A DNA stretch of 22,452 nucleotides, taken from the NCBI GenBank assembly GCA_036555065.1, contig DATBLZ010000088.1:1-22452 (forward strand). Reading direction: 5' to 3'. This DNA is from DATBLZ01 sp036555065 (GTDB lineage Bacteria; Pseudomonadota; Gammaproteobacteria; Steroidobacterales; Rariloculaceae). Below, in pieces: positions 16,177 through 22,452 of this stretch. A model generated the notes under the pieces. That model was given only the letters and a program-made list of their open reading frames with translations, was not told the origin of the DNA and searched no databases. Both the position numbers and the translations under genes were made by a program. Position 1 is the first letter of the stretch. Every line of letters starts with the position of its first letter.

Positions 16177-17262
16177 ATGCCCGCCGACCGCCCGTTTCGC
16201 GAGTCCAATCTCTTCGGCTCGAAGATCCGCGATCTCGGGCTCACGATCGACGGCACGCGCCTGGCGCCCGTCATCGAGGAGTTTCGCGGCGAGCTCAAAC
16301 GCGTCGGCATTACGCGCCTCGTGCCCGAGTTCTATTTGACGACGGAATGGGGCGTGCCTTTCGGCACGGTCGCCATCGGGATTCCGTTCTATCTCGCGCG
16401 CCCGGAGCTCACGGAGCTTCACGGCGAGGAGGTCGGCGTCATCGAGGGATTCAACGGCAAAGATATCCTGCGTTACTTGCGGCACGAGATGGGCCACGTC
16501 ATCAATTACGCGTATCGCCTCTACGATGACGAAGCCTGGGTCAAAGTGTTCGGCTCGCTCACGCAACCGTATCGCGACGACTATCGGCCGCAACCGTTCA
16601 GCCGGCGGTTCGTGCGGCATTTGCCCGGGTGGTATGCGCAAAAGCACCCCGACGAGGATTGGTCCGAGACCTTCGCGGTCTGGATGACGCCGGACCGAGA
16701 TTGGCGCGCCGACTATGCACAGTGGCCAACGGCGCTCGCGAAATTGGAGTTCTGCGCGCGGGCGATGGCTGAGCTCGCGGCGCGCGACCCGCTCGTCACC
16801 GCAATCGAGCGCGATGAGGCCGTCGGCGATCTCGATGTGTCTCTCGGCGACTTCTACAAGGCGGCGGCCCCGGAAACCGAGCCCGGTGCGGCAGGTCTCG
16901 ACGGCGATCTGCGCGCGATCTTCGCCGATCTCGCGGAGACGGAGCAGCAAGCCCCCGCGGGCGAGACGCGTCCGGCCGCAGAGCTCATTCGACGGCTCGA
17001 GCGGCAGCTCATGGCCGATGTCTTTCGCTGGACGGGGCACTTCCCCGAGAAGACCCGCGGCCTCGTGCGCGACCTCGCGAAGCGCGCCGATGCGCTCAAG
17101 CAGGTTTATCCCGTGGGCGCGGAGGACAGGGCGGCCGTTTCGGTCACGATCCTCGTGACGTCGCTCGCGATGAACTTCGTGCATCGCGGCGCGTACTTCC
17201 CGGAGCCGACGCCGGCGCCGGGCCCGGCGGCGAGCACGGGACCGAGCACGGGCTCAGGCTAG
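16177..17262 (+). CDS. Putative zinc metallopeptidase (HEMGH)
   Basis: A 361-residue protein with a zinc-protease motif HEMGH at 103-107 and a likely third ligand E164 in 'DEDWSETFAVWM', a gluzincin-like spacing. There is no signal peptide, so it is probably cytoplasmic. It resembles the proteins annotated as putative zinc-binding metallopeptidases; substrate unknown. The C-terminal half is helical and charged and ends in a low-complexity Pro/Ala/Ser/Gly tail (PEPTPAPGPAAS...). Start: ATG 16177 has no clear ribosome site, and translation may follow from the gene 29 bases upstream. Its 3' end overlaps that of the ATP-grasp gene by 9 bases, tail to tail. I infer a functional link to that ligase from the tight convergent pairing only. 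Confidence 0.75.
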   Translation: MPADRPFRESNLFGSKIRDLGLTIDGTRLAPVIEEFRGELKRVGITRLVPEFYLTTEWGVPFGTVAIGIPFYLARPELTELHGEEVGVIEGFNGKDILRYLRHEMGHVINYAYRLYDDEAWVKVFGSLTQPYRDDYRPQPFSRRFVRHLPGWYAQKHPDEDWSETFAVWMTPDRDWRADYAQWPTALAKLEFCARAMAELAARDPLVTAIERDEAVGDLDVSLGDFYKAAAPETEPGAAGLDGDLRAIFADLAETEQQAPAGETRPAAELIRRLERQLMADVFRWTGHFPEKTRGLVRDLAKRADALKQVYPVGAEDRAAVSVTILVTSLAMNFVHRGAYFPEPTPAPGPAASTGPSTGSG

Positions 17263-18279
17263 CGCTGCCGTGCGGGCTCTCTTGCGCTTACGCTGTTGCT
17301 TGGCGCGATGCTTCCAGCGCTCGATCGCGAGCTCGGCGATACGGTTCAAGAGCTCGGGGTACGCGATACCGTGCGCAGCGGCGGCCGTCGCGAACTCGCT
17401 GCTCTTCTCGAGATAGCAGCTCGCGTTGACTTCGATCACGAAGATCTCGCCGGTCTCCTTGAGCCGCAGATCGATACGGCCGTAATCGCAGACGCGCAAC
17501 GCCCTGTAGGCCTCGAGCGAGACTTTCTGTAACCGGGCGTTGAGCTCGGGCTCGAGATCAGGGAAGACGGCTTTCGTGCCGCGGAACCGTTCGCTCGTCG
17601 TGTCGAATTTCGCCTCGCTGTCCATGATTCGGACGGCGCCGGTGCTCAAGCCCGAGAAATCCATCTCGAGCGGCGGGAACGCCGTGAGCTCTTGGTTGCC
17701 GATGACCCCGACGTAGAACTCGCGTCCTTCGATGTATTCCTCGGCGAGCGCCGCGTCGCCGAACGTCTTGTGAATGTACTGCACGCGCTCGAGCAACTGC
17801 TGCGTGTTGCGCACGAGGGAGCGCTCGTCGATGCCGATCGACGCATCCATGCGCAGGGGCTTCACGAACAACGGCATGCGCAAGTTGCCGCCGGTCTCGA
17901 ACTCGGCATTCGCCGTGAATGTCGCGAAGTCGGGATACGGAATGGACTCGAACGCGAGGAGTTTCTTCGAGAGCCCCTTGTCCTCCTGGAGAAAGATCTC
18001 GCCGGGGCCGCCGCCCGTATAAGGCAGCTGCAGAAGATCGAGGAGCCCCGCGACGCCGATGACGCCGCCGAGAATGTCGTCGCCGAACGATTCGACGAGG
18101 TTGAAGACGAGGTCGGGCTTGCGTTTCTTGAGTCCCTCGACGATCTCGTTGACGTCGTGACGAATCGTCAGGATCGACGTCTTGTGTCCCGCGGTTTCGA
18201 GCCCGGCCGCGACCTGGTCCATGACGACGTCGGGCTTGTCGTCTCCGGGCTCGAGATAAGCGAGGATCGTGATGTCCAC
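17254..18279 (-). CDS. D-Ala-D-Ala-ligase-like ATP-grasp protein
   Basis: A 341-residue cytoplasmic ATP-grasp ligase related to D-alanine-D-alanine ligase. Seen are an N-terminal domain with 'VFNLVESFGDDILGG' (like Ddl 'vFnalHG..gEdG'), 'GLLDLLQLPYTGGG', the ATP-grasp 'MPLFVKPLRMDASIGID', 'EEYIEGREFYVGVIGN', and the metal/ATP end 'YGRIDLRLKETGEIFVIEVNA', followed by 'SCYLEKSSEFATAA'. The C-terminal tail is strongly basic. The start is placed at GTG 18279 because the fold begins at once (MDITILAYLEP) and upstream codons run into the preceding gene. TATTCT at 18287-18292 lies 7 bases before it. It is probably not the housekeeping Ddl, given the altered motifs, and more likely joins amino acids or peptides of unknown identity. 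Confidence 0.82.
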   Translation of the reverse strand: MDITILAYLEPGDDKPDVVMDQVAAGLETAGHKTSILTIRHDVNEIVEGLKKRKPDLVFNLVESFGDDILGGVIGVAGLLDLLQLPYTGGGPGEIFLQEDKGLSKKLLAFESIPYPDFATFTANAEFETGGNLRMPLFVKPLRMDASIGIDERSLVRNTQQLLERVQYIHKTFGDAALAEEYIEGREFYVGVIGNQELTAFPPLEMDFSGLSTGAVRIMDSEAKFDTTSERFRGTKAVFPDLEPELNARLQKVSLEAYRALRVCDYGRIDLRLKETGEIFVIEVNASCYLEKSSEFATAAAAHGIAYPELLNRIAELAIERWKHRAKQQRKRKRARTAALA

Positions 18280-18286
18280 GCGCGAG

Positions 18287-18315
18287 AGAATACGCGCGTG
18301 CGTGCCTGCTGAGAA
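18287..18315 (-). promoter_or_regulatory. Candidate promoter of the ATP-grasp gene
   Basis: On the minus strand TTCTCA (18310-18315), a 17-base spacer and TATTCT (18287-18292) resemble a sigma-70 promoter. The expected start of transcription is at or one base before the GTG at 18279, giving little or no leader. Confidence 0.4.
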
Positions 18316-18345
18316 TACTTCAGCGGCAATTTCACGATACGCGTC

Positions 18346-18409
18346 ACAACTGCGTGTGGGAGCAACTTTAGTCGCGACCGATCGCGGCTGAAGCCGCTCC
18401 CACAGTTGT
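18346..18409. repeat. REP-like palindromic element
   Basis: An imperfect dyad lies between the M28-like and ATP-grasp genes. Outer arms are ACAACTG (18346-18352) and CAGTTGT (18403-18409); inner arms are GTGGGAGC (from 18356) and GCTCCCAC (ending 18403), with a centre rich in CGCGAC/GATCGCGG and GGCTGAAGCC. This GTGGGAGCGGCTTCAGCCGCGA type is well known as a dispersed REP in Pseudomonas, Xanthomonas and relatives, where RAYT transposases mobilise it. Only one copy is in this window. It sits just after the M28-like stop and may end or stabilise that message. Confidence 0.7.
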
Positions 18410-18412
18410 CGC

Positions 18413-19729
18413 TCACGCTCCCACCAACCGCTCGATCGTGCGCTGGTGTGCACTCAAAACGGGAACAAGGAGCTTGGCGTCGACGCGCTCCAACGTATCT
18501 TCGATCGTGTGGAACCAGCGGTGCAGGCCGAGCACGGCGAAGGCATTCGCATAGCCCAAGTCCGTGAACGTCGAGAGCTCGCCGGCACGCGGCCGCACCG
18601 CGACGGGCCCGGTGATGCCCTCGATGCCGGCGAATCCGGCAGTGGCGGCCGCGCGTGCGCCTTCGGTTGCCATCAGCGTGCGATCGGGATCGGCGGTGTC
18701 GAGCATGACGGTTTCCCCATTCCGGTCTTCGGCCGCGCGAGCCGCGAGCGTTGCGCCGATGTGCGCCCACGCAACCGTAGCGGCAGGCGGCGGCGCCTGA
18801 TCGAGCACGCGGTGCGAGCCCGCGAAGAGATACTCGTGACCGCCCGTATTCATGACGAAGATCGAGTGATCGGGGAAGCGGTGAGCGGCCCAGTCGGCGA
18901 GCTCGAGAAACACGGCCGTTCCCGTGCCGCGCTCGGCGACGCAGCCGTACCAACCGGTCCGCGGCGTCGATAGCGCGATCCACCGAGCGCCGCGCTCGAT
19001 GCGGCCGACGAGGTTCTTGCAAGGCCGATGCGTCGCGTCCCCATCGAGGACCAACGTCGCCTCGGCGCCGGACCGTGCTGCGTCAACGAAAGGCGCGGCG
19101 TATTTCGGGGCGAGTAGAGCCGTCGGAATCGGCACGAATGGCTCTTCGGGAGCGTTGAGCGCGGTGACTTCGCCGCTCGGCCCCGTCGTCACGATGACGA
19201 TGGCCGCAGCGCCTTGGTCGGCCGCGGTGCGCACGGTCAGACCGATGCCGCGGTCGGCGAAGAGCGCCGCGTGTCGGGCGAACGGCGCAACGATGAGCGC
19301 GATGCGCCCGCGAACGTTGCCGACGGCGGTGCCGTCGCCGGCATCGACGTGCGCGAGCCGCGCGGTCACGCCGGCGCTGCCCGTTACGACGACGGGCGCT
19401 TGCGGGACGACCTCGGCCGCAGCGACTCCCGTCGTCAGTGTGGCCGCTCGCTTGACGAAGAAAGGCGCGGCGAACTCCGACTCCATGACGTCATAGCTGC
19501 TCGCGCCGAGCCGTGACGCGATCCAACTCGCGGTGGCGATATCGCCCGGCCCTCCCGAGAATTTGTCGCCGAAGCTTGCGTGGCGCGCGAGATCGGCGTG
19601 CAGCTGCCGCGCAAGGACCTCTGCCTCCGCGTCCTGCGCGCGCGCGCGCCGCGGCAAGAGCGGCCCGAGCGCGCCCGCACCGGCGCCGAGCGCCAAGCGG
19701 TACAGCAGCGTGCGTCTGGTGATGCGCAT
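18413..19729 (-). CDS. Tat-exported M28-like protein with altered metal site
   Basis: A 438-residue protein with a twin-arginine signal (TRRTLL near residue 5, hydrophobic stretch, cleavage near ARAQD), so it is folded before export. It has a PA-like insert (about 125-240) and a peptidase M28-like core: 'IALST...GTGTAVFLELA', TGGHEYLFAGS (from 295) and FHTIEDTLERVD (from 406). The usual zinc ligands HxD and GAxD of M28 are replaced by PRT and AER in residues 254-270, and the E-E pair reads HE; the final His (407) is kept. It is probably inactive as an aminopeptidase or uses another chemistry. The start is ATG 19729, with TATAAT at 19736-19741 just 6 bases upstream. The gene is divergent from the tandem-module gene with a 40-base gap. 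Confidence 0.8.
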   Translation of the reverse strand: MRITRRTLLYRLALGAGAGALGPLLPRRARAQDAEAEVLARQLHADLARHASFGDKFSGGPGDIATASWIASRLGASSYDVMESEFAAPFFVKRAATLTTGVAAAEVVPQAPVVVTGSAGVTARLAHVDAGDGTAVGNVRGRIALIVAPFARHAALFADRGIGLTVRTAADQGAAAIVIVTTGPSGEVTALNAPEEPFVPIPTALLAPKYAAPFVDAARSGAEATLVLDGDATHRPCKNLVGRIERGARWIALSTPRTGWYGCVAERGTGTAVFLELADWAAHRFPDHSIFVMNTGGHEYLFAGSHRVLDQAPPPAATVAWAHIGATLAARAAEDRNGETVMLDTADPDRTLMATEGARAAATAGFAGIEGITGPVAVRPRAGELSTFTDLGYANAFAVLGLHRWFHTIEDTLERVDAKLLVPVLSAHQRTIERLVGA

Positions 19730-19769
19730 CGATGAATTATAGAATTTTCGTCGCGCCACGGGGGACGTC
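19730..19769. promoter_or_regulatory. Divergent promoter region, M28-like / tandem-module genes
   Basis: On the minus strand a perfect TATAAT (19736-19741) ends 6 bases before ATG 19729, implying a leaderless transcript; no -35 is evident. On the plus strand the overlapping AT-rich TATAGAAT could be a -10 for the gene at 19770, which has GGGGGA (19760-19765) as ribosome site 4 bases before its ATG. Confidence 0.45.
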
Positions 19770-21272
19770 ATGCTGTTTCGTTGTGCGATCGTATCGATTT
19801 TCCTAGTAGCGGCCGCGTGCTCGGACACGCTGCCACGCACCGCCGACGGCAAGCCCGACCTCCAAGGGATCTGGCAGGCCCAAAACCGCGCTGCCGAAGA
19901 CCTCGAAGCGCTCGCGACGATTCCGTATCAACCGTGGGCGCTCGAGCAGAAGCGCGCGAACTTTGCGAGCCGCGCGACCGCCGATCCGCTCGTCCGCTGC
20001 TACATGCCGGGCGTCCCGCGCATCATGTACCTCGAGCTCCCGTTCCAGATATTCCAAGCGCGCGAGCACATTGCGATGACGTTCGAGTGGTCGCAGGTCT
20101 ACCGCCTCATTTATATGAGCGGCGCGCCGCAGCTCTATCCCGGTATCGGGTCGTGGATGGGCCATTCGCGCGGCCGCTGGGAAGGCGACGTGCTCGTCGT
20201 CGAGGTCACGGATCACAACCCCGGCACGTGGCTCGACGCGGCTGGCAATTTTCACAGCGAAAGGCTGCGCCTGGTCGAACGCTACCGCATGCTCGACGCC
20301 GACACGATCGACTACGAGATCACGTTCGAGGACGCGAAAGTGTTCGCCGAGCCGTGGACGATCCGGATGACGCTGCAGCGGCGCGAGGATCTCGCGCGCC
20401 TAAACGAGTATCAGTGTCAGGCCGAGGTCGAGGAGGCGAGCGGGGCCTTCGAGCCGGACTTGCACACGTGGTATCCCGCAGCGCCGCCACCCGACAACGC
20501 ACCGTTTGATGCCGCCGCCGGCGGCGAGCTTCCGACGTTGACGACGCCGGCCGAGATCCCGCGTCTCCCCGACGGTACGCCCGATCTCAACGGCTACTAC
20601 CAAAGCGACGCCGGCGGCGCGAATTACGGGCTCGAGGCGCACGCGGAGAACTTCCTCACGCCCGCGAGTCGCGGCGTCGTCATCGATCCGCCCGATGGCC
20701 GGCTCCCCTATCAGGCGTGGGCGCGCACCGAGCGCCTCGACCGCGAGCTCCCGCATCGCGGCTACGACGACCCGACCGCGCACTGCTTCGTCGCCGGCAT
20801 CCCCCGCTCGCACTATATTCCATCGCCGGCGCACATCGTGCAGACCGAGGACTACGTCGTCGTGCTCTTCGAACGTATGGCGTGGCGGCAGATCGCGCTC
20901 GACGGCCGCGCGCACCCGCCGGATGACGAGCGCTTCTGGATGGGCAGTTCCGTCGGCCGCTGGGACGGCGACACGCTCGTCGTCGAGGCGCGGAATTTCA
21001 ACGGCAAAGCGTGGCTCAACGAGGTCGGCGACGTCATCACGCATGCAGAGACCGTCGTCGAAACGTTTACACCGGTCGGCACCGATCGAGTCATCTATCG
21101 GGCAACGGTGTCGGACCCGATCGCGTACACGCGGCCATGGACGATCGAGATTCCGCTCGACCGGCGGCCCGACGAGCTCCTCGAGGTCGCGTGCCACGAG
21201 GACAACAACGATTTGCAGCACTTGAAGGACGTTCGCGATGAATACCGCGCGCGGCAAGAAGAGGAGGGCTGA
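19770..21272 (+). CDS. Exported protein with two GRWxGDxLVVE modules
   Basis: A 500-residue exported protein of unknown function. The N-terminus is a short signal peptide with Cys17 in 'FLVAAACSDT', a possible lipoprotein site though the lipobox is weak. The rest is a tandem duplication: each half opens with DGxPDLxG (DGKPDLQG, DGTPDLNG), then 'RCYMPGVPR' / 'HCFVAGIPR', 'WMGHSRGRWEGDVLVVE' / 'WMGSSVGRWDGDTLVVE', a 'D.I.Y..T..D' stretch, 'PWTIRMTL' / 'PWTIEIPL', and a terminal 'EYQC' / 'VACHEDN'. The protein encoded at 14226-15356 has one such module. The conserved Cys pair in each module may form a disulfide (inference). Its stop is one base before the GTG of the DUF6152 gene, so the two form an operon. 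Confidence 0.82.
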   Translation: MLFRCAIVSIFLVAAACSDTLPRTADGKPDLQGIWQAQNRAAEDLEALATIPYQPWALEQKRANFASRATADPLVRCYMPGVPRIMYLELPFQIFQAREHIAMTFEWSQVYRLIYMSGAPQLYPGIGSWMGHSRGRWEGDVLVVEVTDHNPGTWLDAAGNFHSERLRLVERYRMLDADTIDYEITFEDAKVFAEPWTIRMTLQRREDLARLNEYQCQAEVEEASGAFEPDLHTWYPAAPPPDNAPFDAAAGGELPTLTTPAEIPRLPDGTPDLNGYYQSDAGGANYGLEAHAENFLTPASRGVVIDPPDGRLPYQAWARTERLDRELPHRGYDDPTAHCFVAGIPRSHYIPSPAHIVQTEDYVVVLFERMAWRQIALDGRAHPPDDERFWMGSSVGRWDGDTLVVEARNFNGKAWLNEVGDVITHAETVVETFTPVGTDRVIYRATVSDPIAYTRPWTIEIPLDRRPDELLEVACHEDNNDLQHLKDVRDEYRARQEEEG

Positions 21273-21273
21273 G

Positions 21274-21702
21274 GTGACGAGGAGATTGCGAATCGCCGGG
21301 CTCGAGCGCGGCGCTCGAGGTCTGGCCGTTCTCGCCGGCATTTTGTCGGTCGCCCCGGTTGCGGCGCACCACTCATTCTCGGCGGAATACGACAGCGAGC
21401 GGGCCGTTCAGCTCACGGGCAAGGTCACCGACATGCGCTGGTCGAATCCGCACGCGTGGATATTCATCGACGTCGCGCAACCCGACGGCACGGTCGTCAA
21501 TTGGGCGCTCGAGATGGGCGGCGCGAACGGTTTGATCCGCCGCGGCTGGCGCCGGGAGGACTTGCCCCCGGGCACGGTGCTCAAGGTCGATGGCTGGCAG
21601 GCCCGGAACGGCAGCGCCACGGCGAACATTTCCACCGTTACGTTTACGGACGGCCGGACGCTCTTCGCAGGAACGTCGAACGCCGCCACGCCGCGCCAGT
21701 AG
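21274..21702 (+). CDS. DUF6152 family exported protein
   Basis: A 142-residue exported protein of the DUF6152 type, function unknown. A signal peptide ends in 'APVAA', and cleavage there would give a mature protein starting HHSFSAEYD, the family's hallmark. A small beta domain follows with 'LTGKVTDMRWSNPHAWIFIDV' split around a conserved Asn-Pro-His, then 'GLIRRGWRREDLPPG' and 'GRTLFAG'. It resembles a small OB- or nucleic-acid-like barrel by pattern only. The start is GTG 21274, because GAGGAGG (21261-21267) lies exactly 6 bases upstream; ATG 21238 in the same frame would overlap the previous gene and has no such site. It is co-transcribed with the tandem-module gene. Confidence 0.85.
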   Translation: MTRRLRIAGLERGARGLAVLAGILSVAPVAAHHSFSAEYDSERAVQLTGKVTDMRWSNPHAWIFIDVAQPDGTVVNWALEMGGANGLIRRGWRREDLPPGTVLKVDGWQARNGSATANISTVTFTDGRTLFAGTSNAATPRQ

Positions 21703-21725
21703 TAACCGTCGCGGCGCAGCCGGCG

Positions 21726-22452
21726 TTAGCCCAAGTACTCGAGCACGTTGAGCCCTGCGTTCCAGTCCGTGACGTACATGAGCCCTTCGCTCGTCACGTA
21801 GCAATCGCAAGTGAGCGCCGAGCGCGCGACGTTCGGGCGCGGGTCGACCATGCGCTCAGGAACGGGCGGCACCCACGAGGCGATTTCCTTGGGTTGGTAT
21901 TGGTCGCGGATGTCGAACACGCGCACACCGGCATTGTGATAGGTCGCGAAGATCGTTTCTTCGCTGACGAAGCTCCCGGGCCGGTTCTCATGGAGGTTGT
22001 GCGGCCCGAAGTTACCCATGGCGCAGAAGTCGAAGCCCGTGGGCGTCGGCAACGTCGCGATCGGCACGGGATTCTCGTCCGCACGCACGTCGACGACCCA
22101 CGTGTAGAACAACCCCTTCGCGCAGAAATCGGCGTTCGACTCGTCGGCGACGACCGCAAGACCGCGTCCCGGCAGCGGCAACGCCGTGTGCGTGCCGCCC
22201 GGATACGGCGGCGACCAATTGATGTGCGCCAAGAGTCGCGGGATCGCCGCGTCGCTGACGTCATGAATCGTGAGCCCACCGTCGCGCCACGCGGCGTAGC
22301 CCCGGTCGCCGGCGACGAGCATGTGGTGGAGGGCATAGCGCCGGCCACGCGGCGCCGTCGGCGTCTCGCCGCCGGCGCGGTGCATGCCGGGCAGCCACCA
22401 GCGCGCGACGATCTCAGGTCTCGTGATCTCGTTCAGGTCGACGATGCAAAGA
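21726..22452 (-). CDS. LVIVD-repeat beta-propeller protein (5' end missing)
   Basis: The C-terminal 241 residues of a protein whose reading frame stays open to the right edge; the start lies outside the window. An internal Met at 22385 is not the start, since the upstream frame reads 'LCIVDLNEITRPEIVARW', itself a repeat unit. Repeats follow the pattern '..G.(L/V).(I/V).D(V/L)(S/R)....P': 'GGLTIHDVSDAAIPRLLAHI', 'YTWVVDVRADENPVPIATL', 'GVRVFDIRDQYQPKEIASW', ending 'WNAGLNVLEYLG'. Such LVIVD proteins are thought to be secreted beta-propellers used for binding; no catalytic role is established. Cysteines in 'DFCAKG', 'DFCAMG' and 'LTCDCY' may be bridged. It converges on the DUF6152 gene with a 23-base gap. 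Confidence 0.85.
   Translation of the reverse strand, partial: LCIVDLNEITRPEIVARWWLPGMHRAGGETPTAPRGRRYALHHMLVAGDRGYAAWRDGGLTIHDVSDAAIPRLLAHINWSPPYPGGTHTALPLPGRGLAVVADESNADFCAKGLFYTWVVDVRADENPVPIATLPTPTGFDFCAMGNFGPHNLHENRPGSFVSEETIFATYHNAGVRVFDIRDQYQPKEIASWVPPVPERMVDPRPNVARSALTCDCYVTSEGLMYVTDWNAGLNVLEYLG

Noticed and set aside
16168..17184. A 338-codon open frame on the minus strand
   Set aside because: It lies opposite the HEMGH metallopeptidase gene, and its charged, motif-free translation is a mirror of that gene's codon bias.
18280..18453. A longer N-terminus for the ATP-grasp protein starting at ATG 18453
   Set aside because: It would translate the REP dyad and the end of the M28-like gene. 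The fold clearly begins at GTG 18279.
21690..21715. GCCGCG...CGCGGC dyad around the DUF6152 stop as a terminator
   Set aside because: The loop is about 14 bases and no T tract follows on either strand; such short dyads are frequent in this GC-rich sequence.
1..22452. Search for tRNA/rRNA genes, CRISPR repeats, transposases, phage genes and toxin-antitoxin pairs
   Set aside because: Nothing was seen by eye: no regularly spaced short repeats, no cloverleaf-like sequence, and no transposase or integrase motif in any plausible coding frame.

Overview
The window is gene-dense, GC-rich bacterial chromosome. It holds 16 protein-coding genes and no RNA genes, CRISPR arrays or insertion sequences. 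The largest gap without a gene is 150 bases (4992-5141). A REP-type dyad with GTGGGAGC/GCTCCCAC arms (18346-18409), the exported PQQ/cytochrome c enzyme and the many Sec/Tat-exported proteins of unknown function suggest a free-living high-GC proteobacterium. A gammaproteobacterium is the best guess, inferred mainly from the REP type. No marker gene is present to fix the taxon.

Layout. (1) 28-3640: an MFS metabolite:H+ symporter (minus), divergent from an exported ankyrin-repeat protein (plus), then an exported protein I do not recognise. (2) 3705-10444, the osmotic-stress block, all on the plus strand: a first MscS-type channel, a 150-base gap, then five genes in which each start codon overlaps the previous stop: DUF5752 protein, TreT-type trehalose synthase, OtsB, a second MscS-type channel, and OtsA. 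Two routes to the compatible solute trehalose and a pressure-release channel are thus probably made from one message. (3) 15356-10543 (minus): an exported protein with a 'GRWxGDxLVVE' module, a cytochrome c/PQQ dehydrogenase, and a SLC13-type anion permease with two RCK_C domains, a likely operon. (4) 15428-18279: an exported F420H2:NADP-oxidoreductase-like protein, a HEMGH zinc metallopeptidase, and a convergent Ddl-like ATP-grasp ligase whose 3' end overlaps the peptidase gene. (5) 18413-22452: a Tat-exported M28-like protein lacking several metal ligands (minus), divergent from a two-gene operon (a protein with two GRWxGDxLVVE modules, then a DUF6152 protein), and a LVIVD-repeat protein running off the right edge (minus).

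The most notable points are the tightly coupled trehalose/MscS operon with its internally duplicated DUF5752 protein, the three GRWxGDxLVVE modules shared by two exported clusters, the His-His mature N-terminus of the DUF6152 protein, and a recurring -10-like hexamer 5-7 bases before several start codons that suggests leaderless transcription.
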